Shown here one piece after another: positions 1 through 6,615 of a DNA stretch of 64,000 bases. A model generated the notes under the pieces. The model made no database searches. It was not told the origin of the DNA and was given only the letters and a program-made list of their open reading frames with translations. Position numbers and translations under genes: made by a program. Where the stretch lies: contig JAFDWS010000003.1 of assembly GCA_018268375.1 (NCBI GenBank), positions 62,001-126,000 on the forward strand. Reading direction: 5' to 3'. The DNA comes from Armatimonadota bacterium. GTDB taxonomy: Bacteria > Armatimonadota > Fimbriimonadia > Fimbriimonadales > Fimbriimonadaceae. Position 1 is the first letter of the stretch. The number at the start of each line of letters is the position of its first letter.

Positions 1-795
1 AGCGCCGTCCGTGACGTTGACCGTCTGGTCGCTGCCGTAGTTGACGGAGTTGAACTCGATGTGGTCGGTGACAAACGTCGCCTGGACGCCGGTGCTTCCG
101 GAGGCGCCATTGACCTTGTCGATGACCTGCTGGACCGTGTCGCCATTGGCCACCGAGAAGGCGTAACCATTGACGGTGAAGGTACCGGCGGACGTGACAG
201 CGGTCGTCGTCGCGGAATAGGTGACGGTGCCGGCAACGTTAGCCTGGGCGGCAGCCTGGGTGACGTCGACGTCCAACGTACCGCTGGAAGTCATGGCCGT
301 CGAGCCAATTGTGCCGCTGGTGAACGCGCTGGCGATCTTGTCGGTGTTAGCGACCGTCGCAGAAGTGCCGGCGCTGCCATCGAGAAGCTTGCGCGAGCCG
401 AAGGCGGTGGTGCTGGCGATGCGATCGACCGAAGCCATGATGTTGTTCAGCTGCGTCTGGTTGGCCTGCTTCTGGTTGGCGTCGAGCGACGCGTTGCCGT
501 TGGCGACCGCCAGGGAGCGGGCATCCCGAAGGAGGCGGCTGATCTCGTCAAGAGCACCGTCGGCGGTCTTGGCGTAGTTGATGGCGTCCTGGTTGTTGCG
601 CAGGGCGGCGTCCATACCGCTGATCTGCTTGCGATAGCCTTCGACAGCGATCAAGCCGGCGGGGTCGTCAGCGCCTGAGTTGATTCTCAGACCGGTCGAC
701 AACCGGTTCGTCGACTTGGAAAGTTCCGCACCCGTAGCGTTAAGGCTGCGGAACGCCGTCATGGCTGAAATGTTGGTGTTGATCCTATACGACAT
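1..795 (-). CDS. fliC: Flagellin, 3' end outside the window
   Basis: Flagellar filament subunit, exported by the flagellar type III apparatus. The reverse strand from the ATG at 795 is open to the window edge (265 codons seen, stop not reached). The N-terminus MSYRINTNISAMTAFRSLN, the following LSKSTNRLSTGLRINSGADD and the DDPAGLIAVEG stretch are the classic flagellin D0/D1 signature. After about residue 130 the protein turns into a Thr/Ala/Val/Gly-rich variable D2/D3-like region. A strong Shine-Dalgarno (GGAGGA) lies just before the ATG. It is far from the flagellar operon at 46-55 kb but is the probable client of FliW and CsrA encoded there. The conserved C-terminal D0 helix lies outside the window, so full length is unknown. 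Confidence 0.93.
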   Translation of the reverse strand, partial: MSYRINTNISAMTAFRSLNATGAELSKSTNRLSTGLRINSGADDPAGLIAVEGYRKQISGMDAALRNNQDAINYAKTADGALDEISRLLRDARSLAVANGNASLDANQKQANQTQLNNIMASVDRIASTTAFGSRKLLDGSAGTSATVANTDKIASAFTSGTIGSTAMTSSGTLDVDVTQAAAQANVAGTVTYSATTTAVTSAGTFTVNGYAFSVANGDTVQQVIDKVNGASGSTGVQATFVTDHIEFNSVNYGSDQTVNVTDGA

Positions 796-930
796 GTCTT
801 CCTCCGTGAAGTCTTGTTGTCCTGAGACTGGCGTGCTCGTTGCCGCACACCGGCTCGTACGAGGTGATTTCCTTACCGCGAAGGATCGCTGGCTAGCAAC
901 AATGCGGGGACGTGGAGAGTCCCGCATCAT
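796..930 (-). promoter_or_regulatory. Flagellin leader with hairpin and GGA motifs
   Basis: Untranslated stretch upstream of the flagellin ATG. A near-perfect hairpin lies at 902-927 (ATGCGGGGAC / GTCCCGCAT arms with one bulge). Read on the minus strand, GGA triplets occur in the hairpin stem, mid-leader, about 25 nt before the start, and twice within the Shine-Dalgarno itself. CsrA is known to bind GGA motifs, and in Bacillus the FliW-CsrA pair controls flagellin translation this way. CsrA control here is inferred. I saw no convincing sigma-28 promoter. Confidence 0.4.
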
Positions 931-978
931 TGCTGTCAGTACCATTACTGGCCAGCAAAACCACGGGTGTCAGACTCG

Positions 979-987
979 TGCTACGCT
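979..987 (+). promoter_or_regulatory. Extended -10 box, probable leaderless start
   Basis: TGcTACGCT ends 6 nt before the ATG at 994, so transcription would begin at or next to the start codon. No Shine-Dalgarno is visible. Confidence 0.5.
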
Positions 988-993
988 GAAGAC

Positions 994-1410
994 ATGACCC
1001 TCAACGAATGGGCTTCGCGCCTCAAAGCTGGCATCTATGAAGACCTCTTGGCGAGGAGGGCGCCGAGGGAGGGCCAATACGACGAGGCCGCCTTGCGAGA
1101 AGCCCAGGCGAAAGGTGAACCCAAGGCTGGGCCGACCGTCTTTTCGCCCAGGCTGGCACGGTTCGAATTCATTTTCTCGAACCCTGACGGTGCGGCGAAC
1201 GTCGTGCCCGTCACCGTCGAACCACCGCAACGCATCGTGTTCCTGCCCGTCCCGGGTTGGGTCGTGGAGTCGATTTGGCAAGGCGAGGTGGACGGCTCCT
1301 ATCACTTCGAGAGCGACGCCGACTCCTTGCTTGCTGCCTTCGCTTCGGAGCTTGATGCGACGACCAACGCAAAGTACTTTGGGCCGCGACCTGCGAAGCG
1401 CAGAGAGTAG
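994..1410 (+). CDS. Hypothetical protein, 138 aa
   Basis: Not recognised. It is a soluble, mixed-composition protein with a Trp-containing N-terminus (MTLNEWASRLKAG), an Ala/Glu-rich helical stretch near residues 25-45, and a beta-rich middle with FEFIFSNPDG and RIVFLPVPGW. No signal peptide, membrane segment or metal motif is visible. The frame is open upstream to a GTG at 967. The ATG at 994 is preferred because an extended -10 box ends 6 nt before it. The gene stands alone between the divergent flagellin and the oxidoreductase that starts 27 nt downstream, which has its own -10 box. Confidence 0.6.
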   Translation: MTLNEWASRLKAGIYEDLLARRAPREGQYDEAALREAQAKGEPKAGPTVFSPRLARFEFIFSNPDGAANVVPVTVEPPQRIVFLPVPGWVVESIWQGEVDGSYHFESDADSLLAAFASELDATTNAKYFGPRPAKRRE

Positions 1411-1424
1411 GCAGGATCGGGATG

Positions 1425-1430
1425 TAAACT
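1425..1430 (+). promoter_or_regulatory. -10 box, probable leaderless start
   Basis: TAAACT, preceded directly by TG, ends 7 nt before the ATG at 1438. There is no ribosome-binding site in between. Confidence 0.5.
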
Positions 1431-1437
1431 GCTCAGC

Positions 1438-2403
1438 ATGATCCGGGTCGGCATGATCAGCGCCGCGCACGTCCATGCCCCCAGTTACGCGCATGCCTTG
1501 GGCGGCAGGACGGACGCCACCTGGGCGGGGCTTTATGACGAGGACGAGGGGCGCGCCGAGGCGTTCGCTGCTCGGTGGGGAGGGACGGTCTTCCCCGACG
1601 TAGATAGTCTGTTGGCCTCCTCCGATGCCATCGTGGTCTGCTCACCGAACATGCAGCACGCTGACCATATCGGGCAAGCCGCACGTGCTGGCAAACCCAT
1701 ACTTTGCGAAAAACCTCTTGCCCCGAACCGACAGCACGCCCAAGAAATCGCGGACGTGCTCAAGTCGACCGGTGTGCTTCTCATGACCGCGTTTCCCTGC
1801 CCGTTCTCGCCCGCCTTTCAGCAGCTGCAGGCTAGGATCGGTCGGGGCGAGATCGGCAAGGTCCTCGCCGTCAACGCCACGAACCGGGGGAGATGCCCTT
1901 TCGGCTGGTTCGTCGAGCCGCACCTTTCCGGTGGTGGAGCCATGGTCGACCACGCAGTCCATGTCGCGGACCTTCTGCGAAGGCTCCTTGGGGAGGATCC
2001 GACCAGGGTCTTCGCCCAGACGGGGCACAATATGTACGGAAAGCCGTGGGAGGACACTGCTCACCTGAACTTGGCCTTCGATTCAGGGGTGTTCGCGACT
2101 TTGGACTCGAGCTGGTCTCGGCCCCAGAACTACCGGATCTGGGGCGATGTGACCTTGAAGGTGACGGGTGAAAAGGGGGTCATCGAGATCGACCTCTTCG
2201 ACCAAGGGTTGTCGGTCTTGACCGACGGCTACCACCACCGTGGGACAGGCTCAAACCTTGACCGCCTTATGATGGACGAGTTCCTCGCCGCCGTCCGTGA
2301 GAGCCGCCAGCCCGCGGTCACTGCTCATGACGGGCTGATGGCGTCAAGGGTCGCCATCGCGGGCTACGAGAGCCTTGTGTCCGGTGCCTACGCCGCAGTT
2401 TAG
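1438..2403 (+). CDS. Gfo/Idh/MocA-family oxidoreductase
   Basis: NAD(P)-dependent sugar or inositol dehydrogenase-type enzyme, 321 aa, cytosolic. The N-terminal Rossmann fold starts MIRVGMISAAHVHA (a variant of the usual GxGxxG, with His residues at the turn). The hallmark CEKPLAPN sits near residue 86-93. The C-terminal alpha/beta domain carries GGGAMVDHAVHVADLL, where the Asp-His pair fits the family's catalytic His region. The substrate cannot be told from sequence; the large family covers glucose-fructose oxidoreductases, inositol dehydrogenases and biliverdin reductase. It is convergent with lpxA, the two stop codons overlapping by 3 nt in a TTAG. Confidence 0.85.
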   Translation: MIRVGMISAAHVHAPSYAHALGGRTDATWAGLYDEDEGRAEAFAARWGGTVFPDVDSLLASSDAIVVCSPNMQHADHIGQAARAGKPILCEKPLAPNRQHAQEIADVLKSTGVLLMTAFPCPFSPAFQQLQARIGRGEIGKVLAVNATNRGRCPFGWFVEPHLSGGGAMVDHAVHVADLLRRLLGEDPTRVFAQTGHNMYGKPWEDTAHLNLAFDSGVFATLDSSWSRPQNYRIWGDVTLKVTGEKGVIEIDLFDQGLSVLTDGYHHRGTGSNLDRLMMDEFLAAVRESRQPAVTAHDGLMASRVAIAGYESLVSGAYAAV

Positions 2404-3272
2404 GCGCTCTCTTCCGTAGGCTTCGGCTTGGGGAGGAGGCGGTCGTCAACCGAGGGAACGTGCGGTGCGGTCGGGTGAGGCTCCACGTTTTGATCCCCGC
2501 GGCCGTTTTTGCCCCGGAAGAGCCTTTCCAAGAACCAGACCAAGTACTCGATCTCGGGGGTGCGCTTGACCTCCCTTTGGACGATCTGCATGGCGTTCGA
2601 GAGGCCGAGCTGGGATCGGAACAGCAACTTGCAGGCCTTGTGAAGGGCTAGGCGCGCTTCTTGTGACACACCAACTCTGCGCAGGCCGACGGTGTTAATG
2701 TCGATCACGCCTTGATCAAGGCCCTCGACGAGCATGAATGGAGGAACGTCGCGGACTATGCGGGACATGCCGCCTACCATGGCGAGCTTGCCGATGCGGA
2801 CGAATTGGTGGACGCCCGTCATGCCGCCGATCGTGACCATGTCTTCGATCGTCACGTGGCCGGAGACACCGACCGAGTTGGCGATATTGATGTCGCTGCC
2901 CACCACGACGTTGTGGCCGAGGTGGACGAAAGCCATGAGTTGGTTGCGGTCTCCGACGACGGTGGCATTCCCTTCGCCGGTCGCACGGTGGATGGTGACG
3001 TACTCGCGGATCACGTTGTCGTCTCCGATCCGTAAATATGTGGGCTCGCCCGACCATTTTCGGTCTTGGGGGTCGCCTCCGATGACGGCGCCTTGGGCGA
3101 CGACGTTCCGGGCGCCGAGGGACGTGCCGGAGCGGACGGTCACGTGCGAGATCAGACGCGTGCCTTCGCCGATCTCGACTCCGTCCTCCACGTAGCAGAA
3201 CGGCCCGATCTCGGCACCGGAGGCGATGTTCGCGCCAGGCGCCACCACGGCAGACGGGTGGACCTTAGTCAA
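2400..3272 (-). CDS. lpxA: Acyl-ACP--UDP-N-acetylglucosamine O-acyltransferase LpxA
   Basis: First step of lipid A synthesis: moves a hydroxyacyl chain from ACP to UDP-GlcNAc in the cytosol. The left-handed beta-helix shows as repeated hexapeptides from VHPSAVVAPGANIASGAEIG onward. The catalytic His corresponds to His120 in VHLGHNVVVG, and the VHQFVRIGKLAMVGG and RDVPPFMLVEG blocks are typical. The TTG at 3272 (MTKVHPSAVV) is chosen because the longer reading frame would run through fabZ; TTG follows the fabZ stop by 2 nt. At 290 aa it is somewhat longer than the usual 255-265, with a Pro-rich tail of about 30 residues. It is the last gene of a DedA-fabZ-lpxA unit. Confidence 0.93.
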   Translation of the reverse strand: MTKVHPSAVVAPGANIASGAEIGPFCYVEDGVEIGEGTRLISHVTVRSGTSLGARNVVAQGAVIGGDPQDRKWSGEPTYLRIGDDNVIREYVTIHRATGEGNATVVGDRNQLMAFVHLGHNVVVGSDINIANSVGVSGHVTIEDMVTIGGMTGVHQFVRIGKLAMVGGMSRIVRDVPPFMLVEGLDQGVIDINTVGLRRVGVSQEARLALHKACKLLFRSQLGLSNAMQIVQREVKRTPEIEYLVWFLERLFRGKNGRGDQNVEPHPTAPHVPSVDDRLLPKPKPTEESA

Positions 3273-3274
3273 GC

Positions 3275-3706
3275 CTACTTCCCACCCGGCAGCAACTTGA
3301 AAGTGAGCTCCATTTCGGCTGCGACCTGTCCGTCCACCGATCCGACCGCCTTGATGCGGCCGATACCTCGTTTGATCCACAGAAGTTCGACGTCTGTGAC
3401 AAGCGTGTCGCCCGGGACCACCTGTCGCCGGAACTTGACTTCGTCAATGGCTCCGATGACCGGGATCATTCCGCGATAGAGGTCTGAAGTGAGCAAGATG
3501 ACGGCGCCTGCCTGGGCCATCGCCTCGACGATCAAGACACCTGGCATGATGGGCATGCCCGGATAGTGGCCTTCGAAGAAAGCCTCGTTCATGGTGACGT
3601 TCTTCAGACCTTTCGCCCGTACGCCAGGCTCAAGCTCCAAAATCCGGTCGACCAACAGCATCGGGTAGCGGTGCGGCAGCACCTGCATGATTTCAAGAAC
3701 ATTCAT
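3275..3706 (-). CDS. fabZ: 3-hydroxyacyl-ACP dehydratase FabZ
   Basis: Dehydrates 3-hydroxyacyl-ACP in fatty acid elongation, and competes with LpxA for the same hydroxyacyl-ACP pool. 143 aa, full length, hot-dog fold. The start MNVLEIMQVLPHRYPMLLVD is classic, with the catalytic pair His47 (FFEGHYPGMPIMPG) and Glu61 (IVEAMAQAG). It lies 9 nt after the DedA stop and 2 nt before lpxA, so the three genes are probably co-transcribed. A fabZ-lpxA pairing is widespread in diderm bacteria. In some phyla FabZ is fused to LpxC; here it is free-standing. Confidence 0.95.
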   Translation of the reverse strand: MNVLEIMQVLPHRYPMLLVDRILELEPGVRAKGLKNVTMNEAFFEGHYPGMPIMPGVLIVEAMAQAGAVILLTSDLYRGMIPVIGAIDEVKFRRQVVPGDTLVTDVELLWIKRGIGRIKAVGSVDGQVAAEMELTFKLLPGGK

Positions 3707-3715
3707 GCTGGGTCC

Positions 3716-4399
3716 CTAGGACGGTTCAGTGGGGGCCAGTTTATCACGGACAGCCCGGCGCTCTCCGCGTTTGTGCCTCCAGGCCTCTAGGATGATCACT
3801 AGTGCGGTGAGCAGCAGGACTCCGAGAATGACCTTCTCGAAGTTGTCCCTCACGATGGGGATGCCTCCCAAGAAATAGCCGGCGAGGGTGCACGAAAGGA
3901 CCCAGCAAACACCGGAGATCACGCTCAGTGGAAAGAACCGGGCATAGGGCATCGCTTCCATGCCTGCCACAAAGGGGACGACCGTTCGAACGATCGCCAG
4001 GTACTTGCCGATGATGATGGCCTTGGCACCGTGCTTGTGATAGAACTCGCGGGCTTTGTCCAGGTGGGCTGGGTTGAAGACCTTCGAGTTCGGGTTCTTG
4101 AAGAGGCGCTTCCCAATGAGCCTCCCGATCCAGAAGTTCGTGTTGTCACCAAGAATGGAAGCGGTGACCAGAACGAAGCAAAGGAGTGTGATGTGCAACT
4201 GACCCTTCGCTGGTCCTGCGAACAGGCCGGCGGCGAGCAGGAGGGTGTCTCCGGGTAGGAACGGGCAAACGACGAGGCCGGTTTCGATGAAGATGCAGAG
4301 GGCCAGGATCGCATACGTCCAACCCTGATACGCCGCAATGACGTCTCCGAGGTACTTGTCCAGGTGAAGGACGATCTCAATGAAGCTATGGCCTGGCAT
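3716..4399 (-). CDS. DedA-family inner-membrane protein
   Basis: 227 aa polytopic membrane protein of the DedA/VTT family, whose members act in lipid-carrier (undecaprenyl phosphate) or phospholipid recycling and membrane homeostasis. The hallmark ETGLVVCPFLPGDTLLLAAG lies near residue 40-60. GKRLFKNPNSKVFNPAHL and the FYHKHGAKAIIIGKYLAIVRTVVPFVAG block with the conserved Arg/Pro region are also present, with hydrophobic segments before and after. It heads the DedA-fabZ-lpxA operon, which places it beside envelope lipid synthesis. The substrate is not visible from sequence. Confidence 0.9.
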   Translation of the reverse strand: MPGHSFIEIVLHLDKYLGDVIAAYQGWTYAILALCIFIETGLVVCPFLPGDTLLLAAGLFAGPAKGQLHITLLCFVLVTASILGDNTNFWIGRLIGKRLFKNPNSKVFNPAHLDKAREFYHKHGAKAIIIGKYLAIVRTVVPFVAGMEAMPYARFFPLSVISGVCWVLSCTLAGYFLGGIPIVRDNFEKVILGVLLLTALVIILEAWRHKRGERRAVRDKLAPTEPS

Positions 4400-4407
4400 C
4401 CTGCGCG

Positions 4408-4413
4408 ATTATG
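4408..4413 (-). promoter_or_regulatory. -10 box for the DedA-fabZ-lpxA operon
   Basis: CATAAT on the minus strand, 8 nt upstream of the ATG at 4399. Fits the short-leader pattern seen elsewhere in the window. Confidence 0.4.
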
Positions 4414-4419
4414 TTGCTT

Positions 4420-5274
4420 CTACGGATTCAGGAGATCGCTCAGTTTACGTGTCTGGGCCAGACGGCGGAGTTTTTTGATCGCCTGGACCTCGATTTGCCG
4501 CATCCGCTCGCGGCTGATTTGAAGCTCTTGGCAAAGGCTTTCCCGGACTTCGGTCATTTCCGAGTCGTTGAGGCGAAGGCGGTAGTCCATGATCTTCCGC
4601 TCTCGCTCGCTCAGTTCCATCAGGACTTCGTGGAGTTCCTCGACAACCTCGGAGTTGAGCACGAGCTCTTCGGGATCGCTCGTATTGGCATCGCGGATCA
4701 AGTTACCGAGGGTCGTGTTGTCGCTCTCGCCAACACGCATGTCCAAGCTCAAAAGTTCTTGGGAGGACTGGATCATCTGTTGGAGCCGCTTCGAGCTGAT
4801 CCCGAGTTCGGCAGCAACTTGCTCCGAAGTGGGTTCCGAGCCAATTTCGCGCATGACCTTTGCTCTGGCGCGCTCGATCTTCCGCAGTGTCTGCGAAACG
4901 TGTGCCGGCAGCCGGATCGCTTTGGACTTGTTGTCGATAGCCCGGCCGATGGACTGACGGATCCAGTGGGTCGCATATGTCGAGAAGCGGAAACCCTTGT
5001 TGGGGTCGAACCGTTCGACAGCATGCATGAGCCCGATGGCGCCTTCTTGGATCAAGTCCTCGAGAGGCACGGCCTTGGAGTGATACGACTTGGCGATATT
5101 GATCACGAGTCGCATGTTGGACTCGACGAGCCGCTGCCTCGACTTCGCGCAGCCCTTTTGGGCGGCGCGCGTCAACTCCAGCTCCTCCTCAGAAGTGAGA
5201 AGGGGCGCTTGCGTCAGCCTTCCGAGGTAGCTCGGAAGGTCGTCGTTGTGCTCGAAGGCCTCCGGACGAACCAT
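4420..5274 (-). CDS. RNA polymerase sigma factor, sigma-70 group 1/2
   Basis: 284 aa sigma factor with regions 1.2 to 4 in order: DDLPSYLGRLTQAPLLTSEEE (1.2), the region 2 core DLIQEGAIGLMHAVERFDP followed by FSTYATHWIRQSIGRAI (2.3-2.4, -10 recognition), region 3 around PAHVSQTLRKI and EPTSEQVAAELG, and region 4 with ERERKIMDYR ending in the helix-turn-helix ELQISRERMRQIEVQAIKKL. Region 1.1 and the long non-conserved region of a housekeeping RpoD are absent, so this is either a compact primary sigma or a group 2 alternative sigma. The linker before region 4.2 is slightly divergent (LNDSEMTEVRESLCQ). It stands alone, with serC about 200 nt upstream on the same strand. Confidence 0.92.
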   Translation of the reverse strand: MVRPEAFEHNDDLPSYLGRLTQAPLLTSEEELELTRAAQKGCAKSRQRLVESNMRLVINIAKSYHSKAVPLEDLIQEGAIGLMHAVERFDPNKGFRFSTYATHWIRQSIGRAIDNKSKAIRLPAHVSQTLRKIERARAKVMREIGSEPTSEQVAAELGISSKRLQQMIQSSQELLSLDMRVGESDNTTLGNLIRDANTSDPEELVLNSEVVEELHEVLMELSERERKIMDYRLRLNDSEMTEVRESLCQELQISRERMRQIEVQAIKKLRRLAQTRKLSDLLNP

Positions 5275-5477
5275 GTTTTTGACCGCTCTTTTCTACGAAG
5301 CCGTAATGCGCTTCGTTTGGATCGATATCCAGAAAACACGCAATTCGCGTGCCAAAGCCACCTTTAGTGGTTTGGCGGACGCTCGTCTGCCATTACCGGA
5401 TCGGTCTACTGACTATGACGTCGCACGATCTGTCAATGTTCGACCCTCGCAGGTGAATCTTTGCGTGGTTTTCCAGA
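5275..5477 (-). other. Intergenic leader between serC and the sigma gene
   Basis: 203 nt without a supportable gene. On the minus strand there is a TTGACA at 5436-5431, but no good -10 box at the usual spacing. Two short hairpins are visible: 5295-5316 (ACGAAGC arms) and about 5353-5376 (CCAAA-CCAC arms with one bulged base). The second could end serC transcription, though no T-run follows it. The sigma gene's promoter must lie here. Confidence 0.35.
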
Positions 5478-6569
5478 TTAGCCGTTCTTCTGGCGGAAGG
5501 TGGACATGAAGTCGGCAAGTACCCGGCAGCCTTCGATGGGGAAGGCGTTGTAGGTGCTAGCCCGGCACCCGCCCACGCTTCGGTGACCTTTCAACTCCAT
5601 CATTCCTTCTGCTTTCGCCTCGCTGACAAACTTGTCGGTCAAGGAATCGTCGGCCAAGGTGAATGCGATGTTCATCAAGCTACGGGCCTCCTTCTGGGCG
5701 TGGCCCCTGTAGAAACCGCTTGAATTGTCAATGGCGTCGTAGATGACCTTAGCCTTGACCTCGTTGTTCTTCGCCACAGCCTCGAGCCCGCCGAAATCGA
5801 TCCAATGGCGGAACACAAGACCGCACATATACATGGACCAGGTCGGGGGCGTGTTGTACATGGAGTCGTTCTCAGCCTGAACCTTGTAGTCCAGCATCGG
5901 CGGGAGTCCGCTTGGGACGCGGTCAAGCAGGTCCTCTCGAAGGATGACGATCGTGCACCCGGCTGGCCCGAGGTTTTTCTGAGCACCCGCGTAGACCATC
6001 GCGTACTTGGTCACGTCAAACGGTCTGCTCGCAATACAGCTCGACATGTCACAGACCACGGTTTGGTTGAGGGAAGGGTCCGCCAGGAAGTCGACGCCTT
6101 GGATCGTCTCGTTGGTCGTCACGTGAAGGTAGGACGAGTTCGGCGTGTAGTCCAAGGAAGCAAGGTCGGGCACGCGGTCGAACTTGTGCTCTTTGCCCGA
6201 CCAGGCCGTCTTGACGTTTCCTTCGAGGGCTCCAGCCTGTACGGCCTTCTCGCCCCATGATCCCGTCACAATGTAATCGGCTGTGCCACTGCCAAGTAGG
6301 TTCTTGGCCAGCATCGTGAACTGAAGGCTGGCGCCGCCCTGCAGGAAGAGCACCTTGTAGTTGCTGGGGATACCGCACAGCGCCCGGAAATCGGCCTCTG
6401 TGCGCTCCGCGATCTGGAGGAAGTCCTTGCCTCGGTGGCTCAGCTCCATCACGCTCATCCCACAGCCGTTCCAATCAAGGAGATCTTGCTGCGCCTTCTC
6501 AAGGACGGGAGCTGGAAGGACACCCGGGCCAGCGGAGAAATTGAACACGCGCTTCGTTGCGACAGCCAT
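5478..6569 (-). CDS. serC: Phosphoserine aminotransferase SerC
   Basis: PLP-dependent transamination of 3-phosphohydroxypyruvate to phosphoserine, the second step of serine synthesis; the enzyme also serves pyridoxine synthesis in some bacteria. 363 aa, full length. The N-terminus VFNFSAGPGVLPAPVLEKAQ is diagnostic, followed by SHRGKDF, FLQGGASLQF, VVCDMSSCIASRPFDV and the PLP lysine Lys198 in YAGAQKNLGPAG. The C-terminus has the SVGGCRASTYNAFP substrate loop. No serA or serB is adjacent. An extended -10 box lies 6 nt before the ATG, so the gene is probably transcribed on its own as a leaderless message. Confidence 0.97.
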   Translation of the reverse strand: MAVATKRVFNFSAGPGVLPAPVLEKAQQDLLDWNGCGMSVMELSHRGKDFLQIAERTEADFRALCGIPSNYKVLFLQGGASLQFTMLAKNLLGSGTADYIVTGSWGEKAVQAGALEGNVKTAWSGKEHKFDRVPDLASLDYTPNSSYLHVTTNETIQGVDFLADPSLNQTVVCDMSSCIASRPFDVTKYAMVYAGAQKNLGPAGCTIVILREDLLDRVPSGLPPMLDYKVQAENDSMYNTPPTWSMYMCGLVFRHWIDFGGLEAVAKNNEVKAKVIYDAIDNSSGFYRGHAQKEARSLMNIAFTLADDSLTDKFVSEAKAEGMMELKGHRSVGGCRASTYNAFPIEGCRVLADFMSTFRQKNG

Positions 6570-6575
6570 GAAGGA

Positions 6576-6584
6576 AGTGTATCA
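6576..6584 (-). promoter_or_regulatory. Extended -10 box for serC, probable leaderless start
   Basis: Minus strand reads TGaTACACT, then 6 nt, then the serC ATG at 6569. No Shine-Dalgarno is visible. Confidence 0.55.
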
Positions 6585-6615
6585 GCATCGTGGAGGGCCG
6601 CTAGTACCGCGCCGG

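Noticed and set aside
2400..3380. Longer start for lpxA at 3380
   Set aside because: Would overlap fabZ by more than 100 nt and the added residues do not fit the beta-helix; TTG at 3272 is preferred.
4411..5367. 318-codon open frame on the plus strand across the sigma factor gene
   Set aside because: It is the complement of a clear sigma-70 gene. Its sequence shows no family motif, and such long antisense frames are expected in GC-rich coding DNA.
5431..5436. TTGACA as the sigma gene promoter
   Set aside because: A perfect -35 but no acceptable -10 at 15-19 bp; kept only as a remark in the intergenic entry.
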